In this document: piece by piece, positions 56,484 through 64,000 of the stretch
Layout: the number at the start of each line of letters is the position of its first letter
Position numbering within the stretch: the stretch's first letter is position 1
From: an uncultured Lachnospiraceae bacterium
GTDB lineage: Bacteria; Bacillota; Clostridia; Lachnospirales; Lachnospiraceae
Reading direction: 5' to 3'
Assembly: GCA_934294885.1 (NCBI GenBank)
Contig: CAKRAK010000003.1
Coordinates: 1-64,000, forward strand
Length of the DNA stretch: 64,000 nucleotides
Position numbers and translations under genes: made by a program
The notes under the pieces: generated by a model
Databases searched by the model: none
The model's input: the letters and a program-made list of their open reading frames with translations, nothing else
What the model was told of the DNA's origin: nothing

Positions 56484-57095
56484 CTAGAAAGATCGGAATA
56501 AACCAATCACTTTACCAAGAATCGCAACATCATCAACAATAATCGGATCCATATAATCATTCTCCGGCTGAAGACGTATGTGTCCATCCTCTTTAAAGAA
56601 TCGTTTTACTGTAGCACTGTCATCTACCAAAGCAACAACAATCTCGTTATTAGATGCGTTTGGCTGCTCCTCAACAAGAATCAGATCTCCGTCAAAGATA
56701 CCAACATTAATCATACTTTCTCCTTTTACCTTTAGCATAAAGGTATCCTTATTATGTAGATATTCCGGTGGAAGAGGAAAGTAGCCTTCTATATTCTCAA
56801 CTGCCAGAATCGGCTGACCGGCTGTTACCTGTCCAACAATGGGAACATGAACCAATTCCCGTCTGGTCATTCCAAACTCATCATCTAAAATCTCTATCGT
56901 ACGTGGTTTGGTTGGATCTCTACGAATATAACCGTTCTTTTCTAAGGTTTCTAAATGTGCATGGACAGATGATGTTGATTTTAACTTAACCGCATCGCAT
57001 ATCTCCCGGACGGAAGGCGGATATCCCTTATGTAAAATGTTTTCTTTTATAAATTCTAATATTTCCTGCTGTTTTGCACTTATTTTCCCAGCCAT
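56484..57095 (-). CDS. lexA: LexA repressor
   Basis: SOS repressor, about 203 residues from ATG 57095 (GGAGGGG upstream; the longer frame adds a non-conserved lead). The N-terminal winged helix is [20 protein letters not shown]. The self-cleavage site Ala-Gly is in [11 protein letters not shown], and the catalytic Ser (KGESMINVG) and Lys (ATVKRFF) are both present. It represses the divergent LysM gene and presumably itself through the boxes at 57189-57261. Confidence 0.96.
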   Translation of the reverse strand: MAGKISAKQQEILEFIKENILHKGYPPSVREICDAVKLKSTSSVHAHLETLEKNGYIRRDPTKPRTIEILDDEFGMTRRELVHVPIVGQVTAGQPILAVENIEGYFPLPPEYLHNKDTFMLKVKGESMINVGIFDGDLILVEEQPNASNNEIVVALVDDSATVKRFFKEDGHIRLQPENDYMDPIIVDDVAILGKVIGLFRSF

Positions 57096-57210
57096 ATAAG
57101 CCCCTCCTGTAATTTTAATCAAATTATACTATATCAATTAACTACAATCATCATATCACAGAAGATGCCAAAAAGCAAACATTTATTCCGAACAAATTTT
57201 CGTTTTTGTA

Positions 57211-57239
57211 TTGACATTCGAACAGTTGTTTGCTACAAT
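57211..57239 (+). promoter_or_regulatory. SOS-controlled promoter of the LysM gene
   Basis: TTGACA (57211-57216) and TACAAT (57234-57239) with a 17-base spacer that contains a LexA box, so bound LexA would block RNA polymerase directly. Confidence 0.85.
57219..57232 (+). promoter_or_regulatory. LexA box 1
   Basis: CGAACAGTTGTTTG differs by one base from the Gram-positive SOS box CGAAC-N4-GTTCG. It sits in the promoter spacer. Confidence 0.8.
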
Positions 57240-57247
57240 ACAAAAAA

Positions 57248-57261
57248 CAAACAATTGTTCG
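57248..57261 (+). promoter_or_regulatory. LexA box 2
   Basis: CAAACAATTGTTCG differs by one base from the SOS consensus and lies just after the -10, near the transcription start. A weaker third half-matching site is at 57189-57202. Confidence 0.78.
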
Positions 57262-57285
57262 AATATAAAAAAGGGGTGTATTTAT

Positions 57286-57618
57286 ATGAAACAGATTATT
57301 AAAAAAGAAAACAAACGCACATTAGTTACCAATAATAATATTATGTTAAGTATATCAATTGTATTCATTGTCATAATGATTCTTTTTCTCGGAAGTCAAA
57401 TTGCAAATGCCAAAGAAAAGAATTCCTACATAAAATCCTTCACAACCATTGAGATATCTGCGGGTGATACATTATTATCCATTGCCGATTCATATAAAAA
57501 ACCAAATCAAAACAGCTACGAATACATTGATGAAGTAATTGCAATGAATAATATAGCAGATGAACAGATTCATGCAGGCTGTTATCTTGTTATTCCTGTC
57601 TATGAGCAAACAGAATAG
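57286..57618 (+). CDS. SOS-induced membrane-anchored LysM protein (YneA-like division inhibitor candidate)
   Basis: 110 residues from ATG 57286 (GGGGTG upstream). A basic N-terminus, a membrane span (LSISIVFIVIMILFLGSQIA) and an outside LysM domain (TIEISAGDTLLSIADSYKKP through HAGCYLVIPVYE). Size, topology, LysM domain, divergence from lexA and LexA boxes in the promoter all match YneA, which halts division during DNA damage in Bacillus. Sequence identity cannot be judged here, so the function is inferred from architecture and regulation. Confidence 0.82.
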   Translation: MKQIIKKENKRTLVTNNNIMLSISIVFIVIMILFLGSQIANAKEKNSYIKSFTTIEISAGDTLLSIADSYKKPNQNSYEYIDEVIAMNNIADEQIHAGCYLVIPVYEQTE

Positions 57619-57660
57619 CAGATAAGAATATTTTTTTGAGTAGCAGATAAGAATATTTTT
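57616..57660 (+). repeat. 20-bp direct repeat over the LysM gene stop
   Basis: TAGCAGATAAGAATATTTTT occurs at 57616-57635 and again at 57641-57660. The first copy contains the stop codon. Probably a small slippage duplication. Confidence 0.85.
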
Positions 57661-57662
57661 TG

Positions 57663-57691
57663 TTGACTTTATATTAAAAATATGACATAAT
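57663..57691 (+). promoter_or_regulatory. promoter of the giant surface protein gene
   Basis: TTGACT (57663-57668) and CATAAT (57686-57691), spacing 17, with an extended TGA before the -10. It implies an untranslated leader of about 175 bases. Confidence 0.65.
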
Positions 57692-57696
57692 CAGAC

Positions 57697-57873
57697 ATGT
57701 TCTAATTATTTCATACGTGACATCTTGGAAAGGACAAGATGTTATGATATTAAATTTCAAAAAAATATACGATTTACTCATAAGGATTTTTATTCGAATC
57801 CGTTATCCATTTATTTTATGTAATAATAGTACTAATTGTAAGGCTCCGGTTTTTTTAAAGGAGGGTTACAGTT
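57697..57873 (+). other. long 5' leader of the giant surface protein gene
   Basis: It contains a perfect 8-base hairpin ACATCTTG/CAAGATGT (about 57720-57743) and a second stem GGATT/AATCC near 57784-57802, before AAAGGAGGG and the ATG. No known riboswitch was recognised. Confidence 0.4.
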
Positions 57874-60800
57874 ATGCATAATTTACGAAAATTAATTGCA
57901 ATATCTCTTATTTTTATTTTGATTATGGTAGAAGCGATGCCTTCATTTGCTGCATCGGGATATATGCAGGAAGAATTCATTGAGGATACATCTGCTGTAT
58001 ATAGTGATAATTCTGCATCTGAGAATAATGTCGGTAACCCTGATTTTATAATATCAGAAGATGATTCCGGTTCCTTGGATTCATCAATATCGGAAGCACC
58101 TTCCGGTGATTCTGTTATTACAATAACAGAAAGTGATCCCGATTCGTCAATATCAGAAGGTAATTCCGAAGATTCTGTTTCTAACATATCACCAGATTCA
58201 TCTGATTGTACGGAAGATGTGAGATTAGAGGACCCTTCTGATGATATTTCACCTGATACAGCTTTTAATCCGGAAGTATCAGAAGACGCACAACGATCAG
58301 ATAATCCCGGATTGCTTCATCCTGAAGTATATAATATAAGTGATAACTATACTTTAGAGGAAGTCAATCAACACTCTCCCGAATCCATTCGATACCGGCT
58401 TGTTATGAATAGCCTGAATTATCTTGGAAACCCATATGTTTGGGGTGGAACTTCATTAATAAACGGAGCTGACTGTAGTGGTTTTACCCAAAGTCTATTT
58501 AAAAGGTTCCATATTTCTCTTCCAAGAACAGCTGCGGAACAATATCAGCAGGCAATCCCGATAGAATATAAGAATCTGCAACCGGGGGATTTAGTTTTTT
58601 ATGCCAATTCATCGAATATTATTAATCATGTTGCCATTTATATTGGAAACCATCAAATTATACATGCAAGCAGTCCTGCAGTGGGTATTATTGTGTCCAA
58701 TATAAATTATCGTACCGCCTTTGGCTATGGTTCCTATATTACATCCGATTTAGAATTTTCAAAACTGGAATCCGGTTATTATGTATCGAATGTAATAGGT
58801 AATTACTATAACAGAGTTCGAGCATCTGCATATACCATTGGACAGGGAACGCAGTCAAATATCGGAATGGGACTATGCTGTAACCATAATGCAGCAACTG
58901 CTTCAGCCGGTTCAAGACTTACTCAGTCAAACAGCCCAGAAGAATTGGAGCAACATGGATTTGACCGTGAGACACAATTCCGACTCGCTATTTTATGTAG
59001 TCTTGCTCCATATGGGAATGGTGGAAGTTTAGATAACCCTTATATTAATTGGGAATCCTTCGGATGCTCTACACCATCTCAGGCAAATGCATTATGTTCG
59101 TTGGCATGCTCCTATTTATGCGGACACGATTACGGTAATATTCCGCAAGCCGTTCAACTTGCAAACTGGGTAATTCAACATAGTCATGAGTACTGGGATT
59201 TTTGGGGGAATATACAAAATACATCCGTATCAAATACAAATCAGCAAAACATTCATAGAATTATAAAACAGGATGGCGTATCCTATTATATGACGACACC
59301 GGTCAAATTATCCGGAAATGCTGCCGGAAGTACATTTAAAATTACAAATCCATCTACAAAAATGCAGGCAGTTGTATCTAATTCCGATATCATATCCTCT
59401 ATTTCAGATGCATTTACAAAAAAGAAAAATAGCAATCATCTGATTTACTACACCGATGCCACTAAGGCGGTCATGGATAAGGATCAATATATTACATTTT
59501 TTTATAAAGTATCCCCTCAAACAACCGGGAAAAAGATCACGGCGGATATTATACCAACCAAAGCAGGTGCTATATACAGACTGAACTATTATTTCCCGGC
59601 AGGCAGCTTTCAACCTGTTGTAATGTGTGACGGAACAACAACAAATAAAAAATTTTCCCTTTCCTTTGTTTCATCCTTAATGCATGAAATTATCATAAAA
59701 AAATCATCCGGAGAAGCAGCAATTACAAAGGACAATCCAAACTACTCCCTGAAAGGTGCCACTTATAATATTTACACGGAAAAGGGAACTATTGCTTATT
59801 ACTTCACAGATTCAAACGGTAGTCTGTCAAAAGCAGAGAACTTAATAACTGATGAAGACGGAAAGCTTTCTGTTTTATATAATTCTAAAAAAACAGCCAA
59901 TATTCATGTATTACCGGGAATATACTATGTAAAAGAAGTAAAAGCTTCTCCAGGATATCAATTGGATACCTGTAGTAATCCGGAAGAAAAAGGACATTAT
60001 GTGGATGTAAGAACAAAGGTAAGTGCATCTGTTACTTGTAAAGAGCCTCCTGTATCCAATCCAGTCAATGTTAGAATTTACAAAAAAGAACTAGAGCCCG
60101 GGACTCAAACCGATCAACATGATTTATCCGGTGCTGTATTTAAAGTTTGTTACTATAATAAAATATATCGTCGATTTTCCGATATTAAAAATACGCCAAC
60201 AAGAACCTGGTATTTAGAAACCAAAAAGAATAGTGCGGGAAATTATGTAGCAGTATTAGATACTTATCACCTCAGTTCTCAATTTAAGAGCAGTGGATTT
60301 TATAAAGATGCTCAAGGTAAAATCACCTTACCCCTGGGAACCATTACAATTTCAGAGATAAAACCACCGGCAAATTTTCATAACATTAATTTTCATGGTC
60401 GATTTTATGATGGTGTAAACCATATATACGATGTTGTAAATACCAGACAAGGAACTTTTTATGGAACAATACGCCAAAACAATCGGGGGAATGCCTGTTT
60501 ATATGTAGGAAACAGTATCCAAGCATCTGTTGATACTCCTGTTTACAGTAATCTGTCTTTAACCTACTCGGACCGGATTATACCAACAATCAAAACAAAC
60601 GCCTTCATCACAGAAACCGGCTCCAATCTTGCAAGCTCCGTTCAAGCAGTGGATTGTTATGATCTTATTTCTATCAAAGGACTTTTAAAAGGAAAAACAT
60701 ACACTGTTATATCTCAATTGGTGAATCGTAAAACCGGAGAAACTGTAAAAGACAGCGAGGGTAATGATTGTGTTCATTCATCAACCTTTACCGCCAATAA

Positions 60801-63342
60801 TACAGAAGAAACACATAAGGTTTTCGTAGGTAATATATCCGGCAAAGAGTTTGCCGGACAGCAACTGGTAATTCAGGAATCCATCAAATGGGATAATACA
60901 ATCATCGCTACAGAAAATGATTTAAATAATACCGATCAGACGATTTACTTCCCTATTATTCATACAAAAGCAGTTACAGATGATAATTCATCTTATGCAT
61001 CCTCAACAGGTATCGTATCCTTAACAGATACCTTATCTTACAAGGGATTACTACCGGATAAAACCTATACTATAAAGGGCAGTATCATGTATCTGGATGA
61101 GAAGAATCAACCAATGCCGTTAAAAGATTCTAACGGAAATCCTTGTGTTGCCGAAAAAACATTTACTCCGAAGGAAACAGATGGTACTGTAAATATCGGT
61201 TTTTCCATTGATACTCAAAAATATCCGGTTCAGGGGCTAAAAACTGTAATATTTGAGGAAATATATTATAACGACTTTTTGTTGGCATGCCATAAAGATA
61301 TGAATGATGCAAATCAAACAATATTTTTTCCGGATATCAAAACAACTCTCATATGTGACGAAACAAATTCATCGAATATGATATTAGGTGATGTTGCACA
61401 CCTAACAGATTCTATTACCTACAAGAATCTGACAGTAGGAGAGGAATATACTGTAAAAGGCGTACTGGTTAATAAAAAAACCGGAGACTATATAAAAGAT
61501 GCCAATGGTAATATTGTTATGGGAGAAACAACCTTTATCCCGGATAATAATCAGGGAACGGTAGCTGTCAATTATATATTCAACGTAAAAGGAACCGATT
61601 TATCAAATCAAAATGAAACAAAAAAAGAAATTGTGTGCTATGAGAATATATACCGTACAAAAGATAATCGTCATATTGTCAGCCATGAAAATATTGACGA
61701 TACAAACCAAACCGTATGTATTCCGGGAATCAAAACAACTGCATGGGAAAAAGTTTCACATACAGACACAGCAGATGCTTTAAAGGATGTTACAATTGTC
61801 GATACAATTGCATACTCCGGACTGATAAAGGGAGAAACCTACGAAATCAAGGGACAACTCATGATAAAAGAAACACAGTCATCCGAAACAACACCTGTCC
61901 CTTTATTCATTAATAATAAGCCGGTAACCAATCAAATATCATTTACGGCTGATTCTGAAATGGGTGAAATAAATATAGAATACCGGTTTGACGCAAGCTC
62001 ATTAAAGGGAAAAGACATCGTAGTATTTGAAGATATTTATTATGATGACTATAAAATTGCCTCCCATAGAGACATAAACTGCCAAGAGCAAACTATTCAT
62101 TTTACTACAAATGATGCAGCCAAGATACTGGTACAAACACTATCAAAGATTCAGGAAGGAGGCAGTAATGGCAACGGACAGATTCAGACAGGTGACTCCT
62201 TATGGAAAAATATTTTTATGATATTATTTATGATATCGTGCAGTGTAATATCAGCTATATATTTTTTCACAAGAAGAAAAAAACGAAAGAAATGTCTCAT
62301 GATACTTCTTTTAATCCCTATGTTGCTCTGTCCATATATGAACAGTCATGCAAAAGCAACAGATAAGCAAACAAAAAACATTACTAAAACTTATGAAAAT
62401 CTGGAAAATAAATATAACTCTGAAATACCTGATACCATCGAGGAAAATTCCATTCAATATCAGATAAAATCGATTCAATGGGAAGAAGTACCTTTAACAG
62501 AACATGCCGAATATACGGTTTATTTCCGTAATTGTACAAAGCAGCCGGATTATAGTGAAACATATGATTATACCTATACATCACCAACCAATCACAATAC
62601 ATTAACGGTAACATTGCCTTTTATTCGTTTGGAAAAAGGCGTGTCCCAGTGGGTGGATGGATTTCGTGCAATTGCAACCTTCCAAAACATCGAAAATGGC
62701 GTGTATACCTTAGGAAATCATAGTTTCTCTTACTCTGAAAATATGGAGTTATCAGCAGATGATTACAATGAGCTAATCAAATTATTAGATTACGATTCAA
62801 AATCATATAGGTTTTATTCCTATGAATGGAAAGGAGATGGCTATATCGATGAAGATGGTAACCTAAGCCGGGATGCAATTCTTTATGGGCAACAATATGC
62901 TACAAATTATAATGTATATTATGGTGATACAGTAGAAATTGGTACACAATATAATGCAATTGTACAATATGAACCAATAACGGTTTTAACAGAGCCTATA
63001 AAGGAACAAAATACCGAGGCAGCCGCTCATGAGGCTACTAATAATGCAAAGAACGAGGATACAAACAGACAAGAAAGTTTAGATGAAACTACAGATTACC
63101 AGCATATAGAGAACGAAACAGATTATTCATCGGGATTACAGGATAACCTGAGCAGCTTAGATAACTTAGTAAAGGAAACTGATTTAAAAGAAGAAATGCA
63201 CCAAAAACAATCAGCTAAAATGATTCTAAACAGCATTTGTTTTGGCATCATTATAATTTGTTTGTTTGAATTATTACGGTTGTCATTAAAACGCAGAAAA
63301 ACGATGAAGTCTCAAAAACCAACTTTAAACGAACGAATCTGA
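57874..63342 (+). CDS. giant NlpC/P60 and VaFE-repeat surface protein, apparent two-protein fusion
   Basis: 1,822 residues. Signal peptide (LIAISLIFILIMVEAMPSFA); a Ser/Asp/Glu-rich region (about 28-150); an NlpC/P60 peptidase domain with Cys in GADCSGFTQ (about 201) and His in NHVAIYIGNH (about 252); SpaA-type beta domains; four VaFE-type repeats (about 905-1400), each ending in a DxNxxxQTIxFP motif; QIQTGD (about 1436), a membrane span and RRKKRKK, the look of a sortase sorting signal. The frame then continues with a second signal-like segment (MILLLIPMLLCPYMNSHA), an extracellular region of about 290 residues and a final span with a basic tail. No sortase gene is in the window. AGGAGGG precedes the ATG. 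Confidence 0.88.
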   Translation: MHNLRKLIAISLIFILIMVEAMPSFAASGYMQEEFIEDTSAVYSDNSASENNVGNPDFIISEDDSGSLDSSISEAPSGDSVITITESDPDSSISEGNSEDSVSNISPDSSDCTEDVRLEDPSDDISPDTAFNPEVSEDAQRSDNPGLLHPEVYNISDNYTLEEVNQHSPESIRYRLVMNSLNYLGNPYVWGGTSLINGADCSGFTQSLFKRFHISLPRTAAEQYQQAIPIEYKNLQPGDLVFYANSSNIINHVAIYIGNHQIIHASSPAVGIIVSNINYRTAFGYGSYITSDLEFSKLESGYYVSNVIGNYYNRVRASAYTIGQGTQSNIGMGLCCNHNAATASAGSRLTQSNSPEELEQHGFDRETQFRLAILCSLAPYGNGGSLDNPYINWESFGCSTPSQANALCSLACSYLCGHDYGNIPQAVQLANWVIQHSHEYWDFWGNIQNTSVSNTNQQNIHRIIKQDGVSYYMTTPVKLSGNAAGSTFKITNPSTKMQAVVSNSDIISSISDAFTKKKNSNHLIYYTDATKAVMDKDQYITFFYKVSPQTTGKKITADIIPTKAGAIYRLNYYFPAGSFQPVVMCDGTTTNKKFSLSFVSSLMHEIIIKKSSGEAAITKDNPNYSLKGATYNIYTEKGTIAYYFTDSNGSLSKAENLITDEDGKLSVLYNSKKTANIHVLPGIYYVKEVKASPGYQLDTCSNPEEKGHYVDVRTKVSASVTCKEPPVSNPVNVRIYKKELEPGTQTDQHDLSGAVFKVCYYNKIYRRFSDIKNTPTRTWYLETKKNSAGNYVAVLDTYHLSSQFKSSGFYKDAQGKITLPLGTITISEIKPPANFHNINFHGRFYDGVNHIYDVVNTRQGTFYGTIRQNNRGNACLYVGNSIQASVDTPVYSNLSLTYSDRIIPTIKTNAFITETGSNLASSVQAVDCYDLISIKGLLKGKTYTVISQLVNRKTGETVKDSEGNDCVHSSTFTANNTEETHKVFVGNISGKEFAGQQLVIQESIKWDNTIIATENDLNNTDQTIYFPIIHTKAVTDDNSSYASSTGIVSLTDTLSYKGLLPDKTYTIKGSIMYLDEKNQPMPLKDSNGNPCVAEKTFTPKETDGTVNIGFSIDTQKYPVQGLKTVIFEEIYYNDFLLACHKDMNDANQTIFFPDIKTTLICDETNSSNMILGDVAHLTDSITYKNLTVGEEYTVKGVLVNKKTGDYIKDANGNIVMGETTFIPDNNQGTVAVNYIFNVKGTDLSNQNETKKEIVCYENIYRTKDNRHIVSHENIDDTNQTVCIPGIKTTAWEKVSHTDTADALKDVTIVDTIAYSGLIKGETYEIKGQLMIKETQSSETTPVPLFINNKPVTNQISFTADSEMGEINIEYRFDASSLKGKDIVVFEDIYYDDYKIASHRDINCQEQTIHFTTNDAAKILVQTLSKIQEGGSNGNGQIQTGDSLWKNIFMILFMISCSVISAIYFFTRRKKRKKCLMILLLIPMLLCPYMNSHAKATDKQTKNITKTYENLENKYNSEIPDTIEENSIQYQIKSIQWEEVPLTEHAEYTVYFRNCTKQPDYSETYDYTYTSPTNHNTLTVTLPFIRLEKGVSQWVDGFRAIATFQNIENGVYTLGNHSFSYSENMELSADDYNELIKLLDYDSKSYRFYSYEWKGDGYIDEDGNLSRDAILYGQQYATNYNVYYGDTVEIGTQYNAIVQYEPITVLTEPIKEQNTEAAAHEATNNAKNEDTNRQESLDETTDYQHIENETDYSSGLQDNLSSLDNLVKETDLKEEMHQKQSAKMILNSICFGIIIICLFELLRLSLKRRKTMKSQKPTLNERI

Positions 63343-63361
63343 TAACAAACCTCTAAATTCA

Positions 63362-63407
63362 AAAGGAATTGGTATAGGAATAACCGTATTTTATATCAAT
63401 TCCTTTA
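63362..63407 (+). terminator. possible terminator after the giant surface protein gene
   Basis: AAAGGAATTG (63362-63371) and CAATTCCTTT (63398-63407), perfect 10-base stem with a long loop and only a short T-rich tail. Confidence 0.45.
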
Positions 63408-63433
63408 ATGGTGTTATTAGGAAAATATATATA

Positions 63434-63463
63434 TTGACAAAATAAACATCGGTGTGATAGTAT
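63434..63463 (+). promoter_or_regulatory. promoter of the terminal recombinase gene
   Basis: TTGACA (63434-63439) with TAGTAT (63458-63463), spacing 18; the -35 is consensus, the -10 moderate. Confidence 0.55.
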
Positions 63464-63480
63464 ATCTCTAGAAATCCAAT

Positions 63481-63508
63481 TATTCGCAAAACCATAGTTT
63501 TACGAATA
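63481..63508. promoter_or_regulatory. palindrome upstream of the recombinase gene
   Basis: TATTCGCAAAAC and GTTTTACGAATA around CATA form a near-perfect palindrome (one mismatched pair) just after the promoter, a plausible operator or recombinase-binding site. Confidence 0.5.
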
Positions 63509-63534
63509 ATACATGTGAATTATAGGAGAGTATT

Positions 63535-64000
63535 ATGGCAAATAAAACATATCACGAACAAACTGAAATTAACAATATCATCTTATTACGTAATATATTA
63601 GCGGAATTGCCACAGTATGTTACACTTTATTTCCGTTCCATTGAATATAGCAAAGCTCCCAGAACGCGCTTAGGTTACGCCAGAGATTTGAAATCATTCT
63701 TTGAATTTCTATGTGTAACAAATCCCTCTTTAAAAGACAAACGTCCTGTAGATATTTCACTTGCCGTTATCAATCAATTAGAATCCGAAGATATTGAAGA
63801 ATATCTATCCTATTTAAAATATTACAATAAAGACGGTCGTGAATATTCCAATGGCGAGCGTTCTGTAAAACGTAAATTAGTCGCTATACGTACATTTCTG
63901 AATTATTTATACAAAAACAAAAAAATTGACAGCAATCCGGCAACAATTGTAGATACGCCCAAAATCCACGATAAAGCCATTATACGAATGGAGGTCAATG
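63535..64000 (+). CDS. tyrosine recombinase (XerC/XerD-like), 3' end outside window
   Basis: The start ATG 63535 follows AGGAGAG. The visible 155 residues are the N-terminal SAM-like core-binding domain: LPQYVTLYFRSIEYSKAPRT, LGYARDLKSFFEFL, NGERSVKRKLVAIRTFLNYL and then the linker to the catalytic domain (NPATIVDTPKIHDKA). The catalytic residues lie beyond the window. It resembles chromosomal Xer-type recombinases more than phage integrases because it has no arm-binding domain. A role in dimer resolution is possible; the class is fairly safe. Confidence 0.82.
   Translation, partial: MANKTYHEQTEINNIILLRNILAELPQYVTLYFRSIEYSKAPRTRLGYARDLKSFFEFLCVTNPSLKDKRPVDISLAVINQLESEDIEEYLSYLKYYNKDGREYSNGERSVKRKLVAIRTFLNYLYKNKKIDSNPATIVDTPKIHDKAIIRMEVN

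Noticed and set aside
57697..57873. Cyclic di-GMP riboswitch in the leader
   Set aside because: AAGGCTCCGG resembles a fragment of the GEMM motif, but the conserved tetraloop-receptor parts and the rest of the fold are missing.

Overview
The window is a low-GC chromosomal segment from a Firmicute, most likely a Lachnospiraceae-type gut Clostridium. The evidence is gene content and gene order. The cluster pyrH-frr-uppS-cdsA-dxr-rseP-ispG-polC, the block plsX-rnc-smc-ftsY, the block rplU-prp-rpmA-obgE-yhbY-nadD-yqeK-rsfS, lexA next to an SOS-controlled LysM protein, a T-box in front of tyrS and Gram-positive surface proteins are all typical of Clostridia. No species can be named from the sequence alone.

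Layout. 1-2.1 kb is accessory: a partial ORF, an AbiH-family phage-defence gene and a decayed small gene. 2.2-5.6 kb is an ECF sigma factor operon with a membrane protein and a two-gene ABC transporter. 5.7-18.5 kb holds a bactofilin-like protein and the housekeeping operon for UMP kinase, ribosome recycling, undecaprenyl and CDP-diglyceride synthesis, MEP-pathway isoprenoids, a site-2 protease and PolC. A tRNA-Glu gene follows at 18.7 kb.

18.8-23.2 kb, on the minus strand, is a compact element attached to the 3' end of the tRNA: a tyrosine integrase, a Zot-like (filamentous-phage pI type) ATPase, three small membrane proteins and a large secreted protein with a C-terminal membrane anchor. 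Together they look like the morphogenesis half of an inovirus (filamentous phage) prophage in a Gram-positive host. No secretin, replication initiator or ssDNA-binding protein is visible. This is the most interesting part of the window.

23.2-31.1 kb carries two giant secreted proteins. One is a BspA-type leucine-rich repeat/Ig-like protein whose 5' end looks cut by the element. The other is a CHAP-domain protein. They share a nearly identical 549-bp 3' end. 31.2-35.2 kb has tyrS under a Tyr T-box, a SpoIID-like/peptidoglycan-binding protein and a formate/nitrite transporter. 35.3-50.1 kb has fatty-acid (plsX), RNA (rnc, rng), chromosome (smc) and secretion (ftsY) genes, threonine dehydratase, an MBL hydrolase, the ACT/DUF711 pair and the radical-SAM pair. 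50.2-56.3 kb is the L21/L27/Obg ribosome-assembly operon followed by an HD-GYP protein. 56.5-57.6 kb is the lexA/LysM divergon with SOS boxes. 57.9-63.3 kb is a 1,822-residue NlpC/P60-VaFE surface protein that looks like two surface proteins fused in one frame. The window ends inside a second tyrosine recombinase gene.

All identifications come from motif reading. No database search was run.
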